Below are positions 7,533-16,350 of a stretch of 64,000 bases of DNA, in pieces. Each line of letters starts with the position of its first letter. Positions within the stretch are counted from its first letter, which is position 1. The translations under genes were made by a program, and so were the position numbers. The notes beneath the pieces were generated by a model, which did not search any database, was not told the DNA's origin, and worked only from the letters and a program-made list of their open reading frames with translations. The DNA lies in assembly GCA_037625715.1 (NCBI GenBank), contig JASJHQ010000010.1:40757-104756 (forward strand), written 5' to 3'. This stretch comes from JABAYQ01 sp018608925 (GTDB lineage Bacteria > Bacteroidota > Bacteroidia > Flavobacteriales > UBA7312).

Positions 7533-8480
7533 ATGCATATTTCAGTAATAGTACCTTCTTATAATGAATTCGAATCTTTGCCAGAGCTTTGTAGCTGGAT
7601 TGGTAGGGTTATGGATGAAAATAAGTTCTCTTATGAAGTTATTATAGTAGATGACGGAAGTACTGACAACACTTGGAAAGTTATACAACAATTGTCTTCT
7701 GAAATTGAACAAGTAAAAGGGGTGAAGTTTAGAAGAAATTATGGTAAATCAGCAGCATTAAATGTTGGTTTCGAAAAAGCTAAAGGTGATGTTGTTATTA
7801 CTATGGATGCTGACCTTCAGGATAGTCCAGACGAAATCCCTCAATTATATTCCATGATTGTTACTGATGGATTTGATATGGTTTCTGGCTGGAAGCAAAA
7901 AAGATTTGATCCTATTACGAAAACAATTCCTACTAAATTATATAATTGGGCTGCCAGAAAAGCTTCGGGCATTTATTTACATGACTTTAATTGTGGACTT
8001 AAGTCGTATAAAAACGAGGTGATTAAAAATATCGAAGTCTATGGTGAGATGCACCGATATATTCCTATGCTTGCTAAAAGGGCAGGATTTCCTAACATAG
8101 GAGAGAAGGTGGTAGTTCATCAATCTAGAAAATACGGAGTAACTAAGTTTGGCATAGAAAGGTTTGTTAACGGATTTCTTGACTTAATGACCATAACATT
8201 TGTCTCTAAGTTTGGTAAAAAGCCAATGCACTTTTTTGGCGTTTTAGGAACGCTTATGTTTTTTCTTGGTCTTTTATTATTCTTCTATATAGGAGGTTCA
8301 AAACTTTACTATACATTTAATGGAGTATCTGCTACTAATATTGCTGATATGAGTAGCTTCTATATTGCATTAACTTCCATGCTTATGGGTTTGCAATTAT
8401 TTTTAGCTGGCTTTATTGGAGAAATGATTTCAAGGAATGCTGAAGACAGAAATCAATACCATATTGAAGAATCTGTTTAG
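7533..8480 (+). CDS. Family 2 glycosyltransferase, GtrB/DPM1 type
   Basis: Transfers a sugar from a nucleotide sugar to polyprenyl phosphate on the cytoplasmic side of the membrane. The GT-A domain shows ISVIVPSYNE (residues 3-11), IIVDDGSTDN (37-46) and the metal-binding DADLQD (92-97). Two C-terminal transmembrane segments (about 228-250 and 265-300) are typical of the GtrB/ArnC/DPM1 branch. The sugar is not predictable. It probably forms an operon with DUF4199. The stop codon overlaps the stop of the convergent NhaC gene in the four bases TTAG. Confidence 0.92.
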   Translation: MHISVIVPSYNEFESLPELCSWIGRVMDENKFSYEVIIVDDGSTDNTWKVIQQLSSEIEQVKGVKFRRNYGKSAALNVGFEKAKGDVVITMDADLQDSPDEIPQLYSMIVTDGFDMVSGWKQKRFDPITKTIPTKLYNWAARKASGIYLHDFNCGLKSYKNEVIKNIEVYGEMHRYIPMLAKRAGFPNIGEKVVVHQSRKYGVTKFGIERFVNGFLDLMTITFVSKFGKKPMHFFGVLGTLMFFLGLLLFFYIGGSKLYYTFNGVSATNIADMSSFYIALTSMLMGLQLFLAGFIGEMISRNAEDRNQYHIEESV

Positions 8481-9958
8481 TCTTTTATCCTTCTAATTTT
8501 AATGTCAAAATAGCCATATATAATAGTCATTATTGGGCTTATAATATTAAAGAAGCAAAAAGGTAAGTATATAATTGTTGCAACACCCAAGACACCTGAT
8601 TGTGTTGCTCCACAAGTATTCCAAGGAACTAAAACAGAAGTAACTGTTCCGCTATCTTCTAGTGTTCTACTTAAGTTTTCGGGAGCTAAATTTTTCTTTC
8701 TAAAAGCGTCTGAGTACATTTTACCTGGCACAACTATGCTTAGGTATTGATCGCTAGCTGTCGTGTTAAAGAATAAGCAGGTACAAGCTGTAGCAGCAAT
8801 TAATGAACCTGTGCTTTCTGCATATCTAATAATCGATTGACTGATTTTCTTTAACGCTCCAATAGCTTCCATAGCACCACCAAAACACATAGCGCAGATT
8901 ATTAACCAGATCGTATTTAGCATTCCGTACATTCCTCCTGAAGAAAGAAGATCATTCATCATAGCATTGTCGGTAACTATAGATGTGCTATTACCCATTG
9001 CATTAATAACACCCATGTAACTTGCTTTCAGATATTGAAGTTCTATTCCTGTAAAGACTTCAAACGGATGTGACTTTACAAAGCTTGCTCCGGTGTCTGC
9101 TATTTGTTTTATAATGTCTGGCTGAAATATAACTGCGAAAATTCCTCCTAATAAAGCGCCAATTAATAATGCTGGAATTGAAGGAACCTTTTTTATTATT
9201 AGAATAAATAATATAGCTGGCACTAAAAATAACCAAGGAGTTATATGGAAACTTTGATTTAGTGTTTGTAGCAGAACTTCTATGTCGTTGTTGCTCACGG
9301 TCGTATCTATAGAAAACCCAATAAATAGAAAAATTACTAGTGTAATAATATATGAAGGAACTGTAGTGTAAAGCATATACCTTATGTGAGTAAATAGGTC
9401 TGTTCCTGCCATTGCTGGCGCTAAATTAGTCGTATCAGATAAGGGAGATAGTTTGTCGCCAAAGTAAGCGCCAGAAATAATAGATCCTGCAACCATTCCA
9501 GTGCTGATTTCTAGAGCATCCCCGATTCCTAATAAAGCAATACCTACTGTTGCAATTGTTGACCAAGAACTTCCAGAAGCTAAAGATACAATAGCACAAA
9601 TAATACAAGATGCAAACAAGAAAATTTTAGGATTTAGGATTTGCAATCCGTAATAAATCATTGAAGGAACTATTCCGCTAATAAGCCAGGTTCCGGCAAG
9701 GGCTCCAATTAAAAGCAAAATAATAAGCGCTGGTGTCGTTGCGCTAATGCTTTTGCTAATTCCTTTTAAAATATGATTCCAGTCGATTTTATTTTTCAAC
9801 CCTATAACCACAGCTACTCCAGTACCTAGCAATAGTGCAAGTTGATTAGCACCATCCAACGAGCCATCTCCGTATAAAAATACGTTTAGAGCAAGCAGGC
9901 CAATAAGGATAATTATTGGAATAATAGAGTCAATTAAAGAAATCGAATTTTTGTTCAT
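8477..9958 (-). CDS. NhaC-family sodium-coupled carrier (antiporter or methionine transporter)
   Basis: A 493-residue inner-membrane protein with a dozen or so hydrophobic segments. It has the NhaC-family signatures GSSWSTIATVGIALLGIG and GAYFGDKLSPLSDTTNLAPA, and a late LVPWNTCGA motif. The family includes Na+/H+ and malate/lactate antiporters and also the proposed methionine transporter MetT. Here it lies 6 bases downstream of a methionine gamma-lyase-like gene, which supports transport of a sulphur amino acid or of a lyase product. That substrate assignment is inference. The 3' end overlaps the convergent glycosyltransferase gene by 4 bases. Confidence 0.88.
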   Translation of the reverse strand: MNKNSISLIDSIIPIIILIGLLALNVFLYGDGSLDGANQLALLLGTGVAVVIGLKNKIDWNHILKGISKSISATTPALIILLLIGALAGTWLISGIVPSMIYYGLQILNPKIFLFASCIICAIVSLASGSSWSTIATVGIALLGIGDALEISTGMVAGSIISGAYFGDKLSPLSDTTNLAPAMAGTDLFTHIRYMLYTTVPSYIITLVIFLFIGFSIDTTVSNNDIEVLLQTLNQSFHITPWLFLVPAILFILIIKKVPSIPALLIGALLGGIFAVIFQPDIIKQIADTGASFVKSHPFEVFTGIELQYLKASYMGVINAMGNSTSIVTDNAMMNDLLSSGGMYGMLNTIWLIICAMCFGGAMEAIGALKKISQSIIRYAESTGSLIAATACTCLFFNTTASDQYLSIVVPGKMYSDAFRKKNLAPENLSRTLEDSGTVTSVLVPWNTCGATQSGVLGVATIIYLPFCFFNIISPIMTIIYGYFDIKIRRIKD

Positions 9959-9964
9959 AATGAT

Positions 9965-11167
9965 TTAAATTAGGTTCACTTTTTTAAGACAACCTTTAAT
10001 TTTATCGAAGGTTCTTTCTATATCATTATCAAGTCCTATCGACATACGAACCATTCCTGGTGAAATTCCCATTTCTTTTTGTTCGTCTTCTGGAATTTCA
10101 GAAGAAGTACTTGCTCCAGGAGCAGAGAATAGAGTTTTATAAAAGCCAAGACTAACCGCAAGATATCCAATGTTATTGTTTTGCATTTCTTCCATTAGCT
10201 CGTATGCTTTTTTGGTAGACTGAGCATCTATCATAACCATTCCTCCAAAACCAAACTCTTCGTTCATTTGATCTTTCATTATCTGGTGTTGCGGATGTGA
10301 TTCTAAGCCAGGGTAGTAGACTTTTAAGCCTAAGTTTTGTAGTTCGTTAGCAACATACATTGCATTGTGACTATGCTGCTTCATTCGAACGTGTAGCGTT
10401 CTTAAGTTTTTAAGAATACCATTTGCTCTAATAGAATCCATTGTTGGTCCTAAAAGCATAGCAGCACCATCATTAACATCTATTAAGCTCATTACAAACT
10501 CTTTAGAAGAACAAACAATTCCTCCTACAGCATCACTAGCTCCGTTAATAAACTTTGTAAGTGAATGGATTATAATATCAGCACCTAAAGCTGAAGGAGA
10601 AAATATTAGAGGAGTAAATGTATTGTCAACTACTAGTTTTAGTCCGTGTTTTTTAGCCAATTTTGAAAGAGCTCTAACATCTGCAACTTCTAGCAAAGGG
10701 TTGCTCATTGTCTCGCAATAAAGTATTTTGGTTTTATCGGTTATTGCTTTTTCGACTTCATTAATATTGGTAATGTCAATGAATGAAGTGTTGATTTGTA
10801 ATTTAGGTAAGAAGTTCTTCATGAAAGCATACGTGCCTCCGTAAATAGTTCTACTTGAAACAATGTGATCACCTGCGCTACAAATTTGTAAAATAGTTGA
10901 GCTTATAGCACCCATTCCAGAAGCAGAAACTTGTCCAGCTTCTGTGAATTCCATATTAGATACAGCTTCCGCTAAATATCCTGTGCTAGGATTCATGTGT
11001 CTAGAATATAAATAACATCCTTCTTTGTCTCCATCAAAAACCATTTCCATAGTTTTTCCAGCCATATATGTGAATGTTGATGAATCAGAAATAGATGGAT
11101 TTACTCCACCATATTCTCCAAAGTATTGTATGTCTTGTATCTTGTCAGCAGGTTTGTTTTTCATCAT
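9965..11167 (-). CDS. Methionine gamma-lyase-like enzyme (Cys/Met metabolism PLP family)
   Basis: A fold-type I PLP enzyme of 400 residues, the usual length. YSRHMNPST (residues 54-62) corresponds to the YSRxxNPT motif of the neighbouring subunit. SASGMGAISS binds phosphate, and the PLP lysine is K205 in SLTKFINGASDAVGG. The family covers methionine gamma-lyase, cystathionine gamma-lyase and gamma-synthase. The residues I can see do not separate these with certainty, although CETMSNPLLEV fits the lyase side. It starts 3 bases after the wzc stop and is followed 6 bases later by the NhaC carrier, so it appears to be part of the long minus-strand operon. Either of two adjacent ATGs could be the start. 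Confidence 0.85.
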   Translation of the reverse strand: MMKNKPADKIQDIQYFGEYGGVNPSISDSSTFTYMAGKTMEMVFDGDKEGCYLYSRHMNPSTGYLAEAVSNMEFTEAGQVSASGMGAISSTILQICSAGDHIVSSRTIYGGTYAFMKNFLPKLQINTSFIDITNINEVEKAITDKTKILYCETMSNPLLEVADVRALSKLAKKHGLKLVVDNTFTPLIFSPSALGADIIIHSLTKFINGASDAVGGIVCSSKEFVMSLIDVNDGAAMLLGPTMDSIRANGILKNLRTLHVRMKQHSHNAMYVANELQNLGLKVYYPGLESHPQHQIMKDQMNEEFGFGGMVMIDAQSTKKAYELMEEMQNNNIGYLAVSLGFYKTLFSAPGASTSSEIPEDEQKEMGISPGMVRMSIGLDNDIERTFDKIKGCLKKVNLI

Positions 11168-11170
11168 ATT

Positions 11171-13567
11171 TTATTTTAAAGTCCACTTGGACTTATTGTT
11201 TAGGTTTAAGTCTTCTTCATAATAACCATAACCATATTGATAGCCATACTTTGAATTATAGCTCTTAACATCATTAAGTATTATGTTTAGGTTTTTGATA
11301 TTATTCTTTTGAGTTATTTCGTTAATATTTGCTACCATTTGTTTGGTAGTATAGCCCTGTCTTACCATTAGTAGATTTATGTCTGACTTATTCATTAAAA
11401 TTTGTCCGTCAGTTACAAGTCCAATGGGAGGAGTGTCTATAATTATGTATTTGTATGTCTTTTTTAATTCGATTAACAAATCTGTCATTATTTTCTTCTC
11501 TAAAAGTTCTGCAGGATTTGGAGGAATTGGGCCAGAAATAATGATGTCAAGATTTTCATCATTTGTTTTTTGAGTTACTTCCTTTAAAGTTGAAACACCT
11601 ATTAGGTAGGAACTTAAGCCTGTATCGTTATTTAATTCAAAATCATCGAATATTTTCGGTTTTCTCATGTCAGCCCCAATGAGTACCGTTTTATTGTTTG
11701 TAGAGGCTAAAATAGAAGATAGATTCATGGAACAGAAAGACTTCCCTTCTCCACTTATTGAAGAACTTACGCAGATTACTTTTTGTTCTTTGTCAGAAGA
11801 TAAGTACTGAATATTTGTTCTAATTGTTCTTAGAGACTCAGAAATAGCCGATTTAGGATGGTTTTGTACCACTAGGTTAGTGCCTTTATTATTATGAGTA
11901 ATGCTTCCTAAAATTGGAATATCACACAGTTTTTTCACATCCTTTTTGCTGTTGATTTTATCGTTTAACAAATCTTTAGCTGTAATCCATATCCCAGGAA
12001 TTATAATGCCAAAGAAAATACTAATAATGTAGATAGATCTAGAATTAGGACTTATTGGGTCTTGACTTGATAATCTAGCTTTATCAATAATTTTATTATC
12101 AGCAACATTACCGGCTTTGGCTATGGATGCTTCCGCTCTTTTTTCGAGCAGGTAGGTGTAGGTTGTTTCGTTTAAATTATACTTTCTCTGAATTCGTACT
12201 AGCTTTCTTTCACTTTCTGGGAGTGTGTTTATTAGTTTGTCAAATTCATTGATTCTGTTCTCGATGTCATTAAGAGATAATTCAGAGCTAATAATTATAT
12301 TTTCAATATTCTCTAAAATTTTTCCTTTTGTGATTGTTATCTGATTTTTAAGCGATTTAACAGCCGGATGAATCGATTTAGTGTTTTGAGAAGTGATTTC
12401 AAATTCTGAGTATAGTCTTGAAAGCTCAAGAATCAAATTGTTTAATAATGGGTCGTTTATTCCCATAGAAGATGGAGAAAGAATATTCTCAATATTGTCA
12501 TTCTTAATTAAATAATCCTTTAAAGAAATATAGTATTTGTTGTTCAGTTTAAGAATTGCTTGCTCTTCTTCTAGTTTTTGAATTTGATAAAAAGCACCAT
12601 ACTCTTTTTTAGATAATTCAATTTTAGGATTTTCGGTTTTGAACTTCTCTAGCACTGACTCTATGTTTGTTAAGGAGTCTCTTATTTCAATTAATTGATT
12701 ATTTATGAAACTGATTGTGTTAGTTGCAATTTCATTTTTTTCATTTAAACCAATTTGAAGATAGTTTTTAGAGAAAGCATCTAGAAAATCTGCAATCTTA
12801 ATTGTGTTATTACCTTCCAGACTAACCTTTAGAATGGATGCGTCTTTCTCAATTTCTTTTATTTTAATTCTTTTTAAGAATTTCTCTGTCAGACTATTTA
12901 TGTCATTAATTACAAAAGCATAATTGTTCCAATTTTCTTCGTCATATAGAGTGAAGTCCTTTTTTTCTAATTTAAATTTGAAATAATCCGACTCTATCCA
13001 TTGGTCGAATTTATGATATTCTTCATAATTAAAAACAACATCTGAGCTTCTTAAATAAGATTCTTCTATAAGGTTGTAAAATTGACCGGACTCAACTTTA
13101 GTTTCGATAACGAATTCATCTTTTGAAATTAACGTTACATAAAACTTAACCTCTAGAGATTGCAAATGATTGGAGTCAAGAACTATTTTAAATGGGCTTC
13201 TTGAGTATATGTCTACACTAGTTAACTTTCCTTCATTTAAATAAGAAATATTAAAGTCGACTTCTTTTAGTGTTTGTTTGACTAGGCTAAAAGATCTTAA
13301 AATTCCAATTTCATTTTTGATATTTCTATTTTTTCCAAACAAATCAATTCCGTCAATAATATTGTCAGAACCTAAAGAAGTATTGTTTTCGTCTTTAACT
13401 AAAATGGTTGTGGATGCATTATATACTTTAGGAGAATACCTTAAAAAAAGAAATCCTATGAAAATGGACATAACAATAGCAATGATGAAAAAGTACCAAT
13501 ACTGATAGTACTTTTCAAGAATTTCTTTTACATCTATTTGTTCATTTTTTTCTTGGTAGTTTTCCAT
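11171..13567 (-). CDS. wzc: Polysaccharide co-polymerase / tyrosine autokinase (Wzc type)
   Basis: A 798-residue inner-membrane protein that controls chain length and export of a capsule or exopolysaccharide. An N-terminal Wzz domain has transmembrane segments near residues 28-46 and about 515-535. Between them lies a long periplasmic part with coiled-coil character (residues 280-470). The cytoplasmic BY-kinase domain has Walker A SGEGKS (near 603), Walker A' LIGADMRKP and Walker B IIDTPP. The C-terminus is rich in tyrosine (YGYQYGYGYYEE), the usual autophosphorylation cluster. It lies 3 bases after wza. No glycosyltransferases or flippase genes are next to it, so the polymer genes must be elsewhere. 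Confidence 0.95.
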   Translation of the reverse strand: MENYQEKNEQIDVKEILEKYYQYWYFFIIAIVMSIFIGFLFLRYSPKVYNASTTILVKDENNTSLGSDNIIDGIDLFGKNRNIKNEIGILRSFSLVKQTLKEVDFNISYLNEGKLTSVDIYSRSPFKIVLDSNHLQSLEVKFYVTLISKDEFVIETKVESGQFYNLIEESYLRSSDVVFNYEEYHKFDQWIESDYFKFKLEKKDFTLYDEENWNNYAFVINDINSLTEKFLKRIKIKEIEKDASILKVSLEGNNTIKIADFLDAFSKNYLQIGLNEKNEIATNTISFINNQLIEIRDSLTNIESVLEKFKTENPKIELSKKEYGAFYQIQKLEEEQAILKLNNKYYISLKDYLIKNDNIENILSPSSMGINDPLLNNLILELSRLYSEFEITSQNTKSIHPAVKSLKNQITITKGKILENIENIIISSELSLNDIENRINEFDKLINTLPESERKLVRIQRKYNLNETTYTYLLEKRAEASIAKAGNVADNKIIDKARLSSQDPISPNSRSIYIISIFFGIIIPGIWITAKDLLNDKINSKKDVKKLCDIPILGSITHNNKGTNLVVQNHPKSAISESLRTIRTNIQYLSSDKEQKVICVSSSISGEGKSFCSMNLSSILASTNNKTVLIGADMRKPKIFDDFELNNDTGLSSYLIGVSTLKEVTQKTNDENLDIIISGPIPPNPAELLEKKIMTDLLIELKKTYKYIIIDTPPIGLVTDGQILMNKSDINLLMVRQGYTTKQMVANINEITQKNNIKNLNIILNDVKSYNSKYGYQYGYGYYEEDLNLNNKSKWTLK

Positions 13568-13570
13568 AAA

Positions 13571-14326
13571 TTAATTAGAATTAAATACTCCTAAGACGAT
13601 GTTAGCTACCAATGCAATTGTCGAAATTGCTGAGATGTAGATTTGTGCGTTCGAACTTCTTAACCGAACGTTAGACAATGGTTTTACATAAACCACATCA
13701 TTTGGGTTTAAATAATATTCCTGAAGATGTAAAATATTTTTCTCTGTTAAATTAACTGGAATAGTTTTATTTCCTCTTATGATTGTTATCTTTTTTCGAT
13801 TTGCATAGTCGGTTAAATCACCTGCAAGTCCGAGAGCTTCGAATATAGTAATGTTTTGTTTGAAAACTGTAAACGTTCCAGGTCGATTGACCTCACCCAA
13901 AAGAGTAATTTCAAAGTTTATATGTTTTACAATAACGGTAGAGTTAACTAAAAACTCATCTGCTTTTTCTTGAATAATACTTTTAGTTTTTTCTAAGTTC
14001 AATCCTTTGATTAATATCTTTCCTAAAGTAGGGATTTCAATAAATCCATTTTTGTCAATTGTAAAGCCATTCATGTATAGATTAGCAGAAGTAGCTTGGA
14101 CATTATTGGCGTTTGTTTCGATATTGAATAAGTTGAAAGACTCTTCTTTTACCCCTAATACTTTTTCATGCAAAACATCTCCAGACTGAAATAAATGCTC
14201 TGTTGGAATTGGTGTATTTAGTGGTACATCTACTTTGTCATCGTTCATTAATACCATTTTACTCATGGGTGAGCATGAGGTAATCAATATTGAAAAAAGA
14301 ATAAATATATATTTTAGATTTTTCAT
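13571..14326 (-). CDS. wza: Polysaccharide export outer-membrane lipoprotein (Wza type)
   Basis: A 251-residue lipoprotein with signal peptide and lipobox ITSC (cysteine 18). A Poly_export domain is followed by a SLBB domain (LGEVNRPGTFTVF, then ITIFEALGLAGDLTDYANR) with its KITIIRG strand. A hydrophobic C-terminal segment (about residues 228-247) may span a membrane, as in other Bacteroidota Wza proteins. It forms the export channel with Wzc, whose gene follows after 3 bases. Confidence 0.94.
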   Translation of the reverse strand: MKNLKYIFILFSILITSCSPMSKMVLMNDDKVDVPLNTPIPTEHLFQSGDVLHEKVLGVKEESFNLFNIETNANNVQATSANLYMNGFTIDKNGFIEIPTLGKILIKGLNLEKTKSIIQEKADEFLVNSTVIVKHINFEITLLGEVNRPGTFTVFKQNITIFEALGLAGDLTDYANRKKITIIRGNKTIPVNLTEKNILHLQEYYLNPNDVVYVKPLSNVRLRSSNAQIYISAISTIALVANIVLGVFNSN

Positions 14327-14373
14327 ATATGTTAAAATTAATGGACTAACAAAAATACTAATTTTTATTGTGG

Positions 14374-14949
14374 TCAGAACCTTTTGAGCTCTTGGTATAA
14401 CCTATGAATTGGTAAGCCCATTACGTTGTAATAACATCCATTAATATTTTTCACTCCAATTTTGCCTATCCAATCCTGTATTCCGTATGCTCCAGCCTTG
14501 TCAAGAGGGTTGTGTTTTTCAATATAAAACTGTATTTCGCTTTCTTCTAAGGCATCAAAAGTAACTTGTGTTGATTCCGCAAAAGAAATTTGCTTGTTAT
14601 TAGATCGTACGCATACACCGGTCATAACGTTGTTAGATGAGCCAGAAATTAATCGCAACATTCGTGCTGCTTGCATTTTATCTTTTGGTTTGTTTAGTAT
14701 GTTGTTTTTATGAATTACTATAGTATCGGCAGTGATTATTATTTCATTGTCTTTAATTGTGTATTCATTTGATTTTTTTTCAGAAAGAAATTTTGCTACA
14801 GATGTTGGCTCCATTTTCTGGGGATAACTTTCGTCAATGCTTTTTGTGAAACTTTCGAATATTAGTTCTAAAGAAGAAAGCAATTCTTTTCTTCTAGGAG
14901 ATTGAGATGCTAAAATTATTTTAAGGTCTTGGAATTTATTCTTAATCAT
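14374..14949 (-). CDS. maf: Maf-like nucleotide pyrophosphatase
   Basis: Maf proteins hydrolyse dTTP, UTP and modified nucleotides to monophosphates and limit their entry into nucleic acids. The 191-residue protein begins with LASQSPRRKELL, and has ITADTIVIHKNNILNKP and the conserved KAGAYGIQDW motif. It is 11 bases downstream of the UbiA gene. A gap of 47 bases separates it from wza. Confidence 0.95.
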   Translation of the reverse strand: MIKNKFQDLKIILASQSPRRKELLSSLELIFESFTKSIDESYPQKMEPTSVAKFLSEKKSNEYTIKDNEIIITADTIVIHKNNILNKPKDKMQAARMLRLISGSSNNVMTGVCVRSNNKQISFAESTQVTFDALEESEIQFYIEKHNPLDKAGAYGIQDWIGKIGVKNINGCYYNVMGLPIHRLYQELKRF

Positions 14950-14960
14950 TTTTTTTTGTT

Positions 14961-15854
14961 CTATATGATAAACATGGATAAAATTCCTGCAATCATTATT
15001 AGCTTTAAAAGTTGGCTTAACACATTAAAATCTTGCTTTGTTTTGGCTTTGAATAGCATGACCAGAAATGAAGCAAAGGGTATGGTTAAGATTAATAGAA
15101 TGTATAAGAAAAAATGTAATTTATGAGGGTATATAACAGCTAACACATACACAAATGAACTTAAAATTAGTGATGTCAGGATTTTTAAAACTGTTTTAGT
15201 TCTTTTTACTCCAATTGCTATGGCAAAGGTTTTCATTCCTGATTTTTTATCCCCTTCAAAATCTTCTAAATCTTTTATTATTTCTCTTATGAAAGAAAAG
15301 AAAAAAGCAAATGAAGAATAGACAGCGATACTATTAAAGATTTCAATAAAATTAACTCCAGGTTCTGGAATTAAGTCATAAATAGGTATAATAATTAAAA
15401 CTAAAGCGGAAAGTGCTGCAACTAAAATATTTCCACTAATTGGTTTTCTTTTCAGGCTAGTTGAGTAATACCACAGACTTATAACACAAAAAAGATTAAT
15501 AAAGCCAAGAGTGATTATTCCTACTTTCCAAGCTAAATAAAAACCTATAATAATTCCTAACGAACTAAATATCATATGCAATAGAATAGCACTTCTTCTT
15601 TTGATGCTTTCTCCGATAATAATTTTTCTATTATTTAATCTATCTACTTTTATGTCAAAATAGTCATTTATTATATTTCCTGCTCCTGCAATCAATATGG
15701 TAGATAGGGCTAATAAAGAAAAGTCGAAATTGCTAAGCGAAATTTTATGACTAAAAGGATTTATTAAGACATACTTAATTAACAATTGTGTTAAAGCAAT
15801 TATTAAAAGGTTTTTAAATCTAATTAGTTTTAGGAAATCGAAGAAGACTATCAT
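14961..15854 (-). CDS. UbiA-family prenyltransferase (geranylgeranylglycerol-phosphate geranylgeranyltransferase-like)
   Basis: A 297-residue integral membrane protein with about eight transmembrane segments. The first aspartate-rich motif is NDYFDIKVDRLN (near residues 63-74), and a second acidic region is IKDLEDFEGDKKSG. The UbiA family prenylates aromatic or glycerol-phosphate acceptors. Bacteroidota members at this kind of locus are usually annotated as geranylgeranylglycerol-phosphate geranylgeranyltransferase, an archaeal-type ether lipid enzyme. A quinone-pathway role cannot be excluded. It lies 1 base after the kdsC-like gene and 11 bases before maf. Confidence 0.85.
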   Translation of the reverse strand: MIVFFDFLKLIRFKNLLIIALTQLLIKYVLINPFSHKISLSNFDFSLLALSTILIAGAGNIINDYFDIKVDRLNNRKIIIGESIKRRSAILLHMIFSSLGIIIGFYLAWKVGIITLGFINLFCVISLWYYSTSLKRKPISGNILVAALSALVLIIIPIYDLIPEPGVNFIEIFNSIAVYSSFAFFFSFIREIIKDLEDFEGDKKSGMKTFAIAIGVKRTKTVLKILTSLILSSFVYVLAVIYPHKLHFFLYILLILTIPFASFLVMLFKAKTKQDFNVLSQLLKLIMIAGILSMFII

Positions 15855-15855
15855 A

Positions 15856-16350
15856 TTACCACTTTTTTTGAACTCTTAAAGTTTGTTCTATTACATCTCT
15901 TACACATCCTTTACCTCCATCTTTATGAGAAACATATTTCGAAATAGCTTTTACTTCACTAGCTCCGTCTTGAGGGCATGTAGGAAGTGCAACTTCTTTC
16001 ATTATTTCTAAATCATTAAGATCGTCTCCCATGTATAAGACGTTATCTACATCAAGGTCGTAAATTGCAATAAGATCATTAAGAGCGTCCTTTTTATCCA
16101 AGCATCCTAAATAAGCATCTACGATTCCCAAATACTCTAATCGTTTTTTTAATCCTTCACTTTTTCCTCCAGAAATAATGGCTACTCTATAGCCTAAAGA
16201 AATAGCTTTTCTAATTGCCAATCCATCTTTAGTGTTCATGTTTCTGACTTGCTCTCCACTAGGCATTAGTAGTATTGAACCATCTGTTAAAACTCCATCT
16301 ACATCAAAAATAAAGGTGGAAATTTGTGTTAATAGTTGTTTGTAATTCAT
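15856..16350 (-). CDS. kdsC: KdsC-like HAD phosphatase (KDO-8-phosphate phosphatase)
   Basis: Hydrolyses 3-deoxy-D-manno-octulosonate 8-phosphate to KDO for the lipopolysaccharide core. The 164-residue, cap-less HAD protein has the nucleophile motif FDVDGVLTDG (aspartates 16 and 18), the second motif IISGG, and motif IV MGDDLNDLEIM. The short length and these motifs fit KdsC tetramers. The start overlaps the end of the DUF2520 gene by 4 bases, so the two are translationally linked. Confidence 0.92.
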   Translation of the reverse strand: MNYKQLLTQISTFIFDVDGVLTDGSILLMPSGEQVRNMNTKDGLAIRKAISLGYRVAIISGGKSEGLKKRLEYLGIVDAYLGCLDKKDALNDLIAIYDLDVDNVLYMGDDLNDLEIMKEVALPTCPQDGASEVKAISKYVSHKDGGKGCVRDVIEQTLRVQKKW

